Shown piece after piece: positions 62,334-64,000 of a stretch of 64,000 bases of DNA. Position numbers and translations under genes: made by a program. Under the pieces are notes generated by a model, which did no database searches, was not told where the DNA came from, and worked only from the letters and a program-made list of their open reading frames with translations. Numbering within the stretch: position 1 is the stretch's first letter; every line of letters starts with the position of its first letter. The DNA lies in contig WTBT01000048.1 in the NCBI GenBank assembly GCA_013138965.1, forward strand, positions 1 to 64,000, read 5' to 3'. Origin of the DNA: Candidatus Aegiribacteria sp. Its GTDB lineage: Bacteria; Fermentibacterota; Fermentibacteria; Fermentibacterales; JCC-6.

Positions 62334-63608
62334 TCAATACTGCTCAAACATGCTGGAAACAAGTTGTCCGGCGACAACCACATCCTCAATATCTGGTATT
62401 GCCATGTGATAAGCAATACCACGGTAATCATCAAGGTCCCAGAGTATCATATCCGCATCCATCCCTGGAACAAGAGCGCCTTTGTAATCGTCCATTCCAA
62501 GGGCTGCGGCGCCGTTCACTGTGGCTGCGGTTACCGCTTCTTCTATGGTGAAACCGCACTTGCATACTGCAAGGTTTATCATCAGCGGCATCGATTCACA
62601 GAAACAGCTGCCGGGATTGAAGTCCGTAGCGATCGCGACAGCAGCGCCTGCGTCAAGAAGTTTTCTTCCGGGAGGAAATGGCTTGCCCAGGAAGAGCGCT
62701 GTTCCGGGCAGCAGTGTGGCTACTGTATTGCTTTGGGCTATCTTCCTGATATTACTGTCAGAAATGGAAAGGAGATGGTCTGCGCTCAATGCGCCAGCAT
62801 CCACAGCGACTGAAGCGCCATCCGTATTGTGGAATTCGTCGGCGTGCATCCTGACGCCGAATCCCATATCCTTTGCCGCCTGAAGGTAAAGTCTCGACTG
62901 CTCAGCGGTGAATACACCCTTTTCGCAGAAGATATCCACGAAATCCGCAAGTTCCCTGGATTTTATTTCGGGCAGCACTTCATCTATGAGATACCTGATG
63001 TATTCATTAGGGCGGTTCCTGTATTCCAGAGGAACTTCATGAGCTCCAAGGAACGTTCTGGCGATTGTCTGGGGCCAGTATTCTGACAATCTTGAAGCTG
63101 CTTCAAGGCATCTGATCTCCGTTTCAAAATCAAGACCGTAGCCGCTCTTCACTTCAACAGTCGTTGTTCCATAGAGGAGCATGGTTGTAAGATGCTTCAC
63201 AAGGGTATCTTCAAGGTCTGCAGATGAAGCATGTCGGGTTCTGCTTACGCTGTTGAGTATTCCTCCTCCGGCAGCGGCAATGTCTTCGTAATCCGCCCCC
63301 CCTGCGCGCATGGCGAATTCAACCTGTCTGGTTCCCGCGTAAAGAGGATGAGTATGCGAATCCACGAAACCGGGGGTGATTACTTTACCCGCGACGTCAA
63401 TTTCAAGGCTGTTGTCAAGAAGTTCTACATTGTCAGAGGCGTTCAGGGCTTTTCCTGTCCAGACAATTCTGCCATTGAAGGAAGCGAGCGCACCGTCTGA
63501 TATAATGGAAAGATCATTTGCGGCCTCTCCCCTTCGAAGACCGGGCGAACCGGCCATTGTGACCAGTTCGCCAATATCGGTCAGAAGTAAATCAGCCTGA
63601 ACTTTCAT
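62334..63608 (-). CDS. hutI: imidazolonepropionase
   Basis: Third step of histidine degradation, hydrolysing imidazolone propionate. Amidohydrolase fold: GKVITPGFVDSHTHPLYAG (metal His pair), TTVEVKSGYGLD, FLGAHEVP, GVRMHADEF, ALSADHLLSIS, ATDFNPGSCFCESMP. 424 residues. It starts ten bases after the rpmA stop and no Shine-Dalgarno is visible, so translation may be coupled to rpmA. hutH, hutU and hutG are not in the window. Confidence 0.94.
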   Translation of the reverse strand: MKVQADLLLTDIGELVTMAGSPGLRRGEAANDLSIISDGALASFNGRIVWTGKALNASDNVELLDNSLEIDVAGKVITPGFVDSHTHPLYAGTRQVEFAMRAGGADYEDIAAAGGGILNSVSRTRHASSADLEDTLVKHLTTMLLYGTTTVEVKSGYGLDFETEIRCLEAASRLSEYWPQTIARTFLGAHEVPLEYRNRPNEYIRYLIDEVLPEIKSRELADFVDIFCEKGVFTAEQSRLYLQAAKDMGFGVRMHADEFHNTDGASVAVDAGALSADHLLSISDSNIRKIAQSNTVATLLPGTALFLGKPFPPGRKLLDAGAAVAIATDFNPGSCFCESMPLMINLAVCKCGFTIEEAVTAATVNGAAALGMDDYKGALVPGMDADMILWDLDDYRGIAYHMAIPDIEDVVVAGQLVSSMFEQY

Positions 63609-63617
63609 CGCGGGAGG

Positions 63618-63875
63618 TTAAATCTGCTCTGGGACTACAGATGCAACCTTTCTTCCACCCATTCGGTGGAATCTGATCCTGCCATGCGCTTTTGCGAAGA
63701 GTGTGTCATCGTTTCCTCTTCCCACATTCACTCCCGGATGGATCCTGGTTCCACGCTGCCGCATAATGATGGTGCCGGCGGACACCATCTGTCCGGCTGC
63801 AGCCTTTACTCCAAGCCTTCTGCCGGCGCTGTCGCGGCCGTTTCTGGAGCTGCTTGATGATTTCTTATGTGCCAT
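63618..63875 (-). CDS. rpmA: 50S ribosomal protein L27
   Basis: 85 residues. Signatures: [50 protein letters not shown]. The N-terminus starts directly with AHKK after Met, so no Firmicutes-type leader is cleaved. AAGG precedes the ATG. rplU, its usual upstream partner, is not directly next to it: the sequence upstream codes for the tail of a secreted protein. Confidence 0.96.
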   Translation of the reverse strand: MAHKKSSSSSRNGRDSAGRRLGVKAAAGQMVSAGTIIMRQRGTRIHPGVNVGRGNDDTLFAKAHGRIRFHRMGGRKVASVVPEQI

Positions 63876-63898
63876 GTTTTGAACCTTTCAATAACTTG

Positions 63899-64000
63899 CT
63901 ATCTGTTAACAATTACCATCGCGGTCCAGCTGGAAGCTCCGCTGCAGAATCGTGCGATGTACATTCCGGATGGAACTTCAGAACCGTCCGTTTCCCTCAG
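63899..64000 (-). CDS. C-terminal end of a secreted protein with FlgD/T9SS-like tail
   Basis: The last 33 codons of a minus-strand gene that enters from the right edge, ending at TAG 63899-63901. The residues ETDGSEVPSGMYIARFCSG are the end pattern of FlgD/T9SS-type sorting domains, with the usual SGMY(I/L)AR turn, and the final MVIVNR strand. The main body is outside the window. 23 bases separate it from rpmA. Confidence 0.7.
   Translation of the reverse strand: MRETDGSEVPSGMYIARFCSGASSWTAMVIVNR

Overview
The window reads as a chromosomal segment of a Gram-negative bacterium with an outer membrane, probably from the FCB superphylum or one of the candidate phyla near it (Fermentibacteria, Eisenbacteria or WOR-3 type). 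This assignment is inference. It rests on C-terminal FlgD/T9SS-like beta domains on secreted proteins at both window edges and in a pseudogene at 30.3-30.6 kb, a lipoprotein with the SbsA-type Ig domain common in Bacteroidota relatives, a complete Bat (aerotolerance) gene set, several lipoboxes, and frequent TTG start codons in housekeeping genes.

Layout. 1-8 kb: end of a secreted protein, rfbC, an inverted repeat, tRNA-Leu(CAG), then smpB, an amidase, a membrane protein, murI, rph and rdgB on the plus strand, facing fusA. 8.2-14.4 kb: tRNA-Leu(UAA), mutL, miaA, an unusual ParB-type HTH/TPR fusion, an Ig-like lipoprotein and a ferredoxin-nitroreductase. 14.5-29.2 kb: a seven-gene minus-strand operon that stands apart from the rest. 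In order of transcription it encodes a corrinoid protein (MtaC type), a zinc methyltransferase (methanol MtaB type), a RamA/RACo-type corrinoid reductive activase, a DUF1638 protein, a 2246-residue kinase/AAA/GAF/PAS/histidine-kinase protein, a stand-alone receiver and a hybrid histidine kinase. A ferritin-like protein faces its end. 29.2-30.9 kb is decayed DNA: a metallopeptidase pseudogene, an inverted repeat and a MITE-like element.

30.9-48.8 kb: two minus-strand envelope genes, then a long plus-strand run with an adaptor lipoprotein, pgi, an envelope protein, purN, an M15 peptidase, an L,D-transpeptidase, a PQQ propeller protein, era, scpA, scpB, rluB, cmk, plsC, rpsA, the tRNA methylthiotransferase mtaB, coaE and a TPR membrane protein. 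A strong terminator closes this run. 48.9-49.2 kb holds a tandem array of a 19-bp core. 49.2-60.2 kb is a minus-strand cluster: a degenerate histidine kinase, phosphohexomutase, MoxR, DUF58, a membrane protein, BatA, BatB, BatC, BatD, a sodium/solute symporter and an HPt protein. 60.3-64 kb: a short MITE copy, a TPR protein, hutI, rpmA and the end of another secreted protein.

The most interesting part is the 14.6-29.2 kb operon. A methyl-transfer module (MtaB moves a methyl group to the cobalamin of MtaC, and the activase keeps the corrinoid reduced) is translationally coupled to a three-protein signalling relay. The giant protein's Ser/Thr kinase domain has Asn where the catalytic Asp should be. 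No protein in the relay has a DNA-binding domain, and no methyl-acceptor enzyme is encoded in the window. Second in interest are two copies of a MITE-like element whose ends supply the TAG stop codon of the neighbouring gene in both cases.
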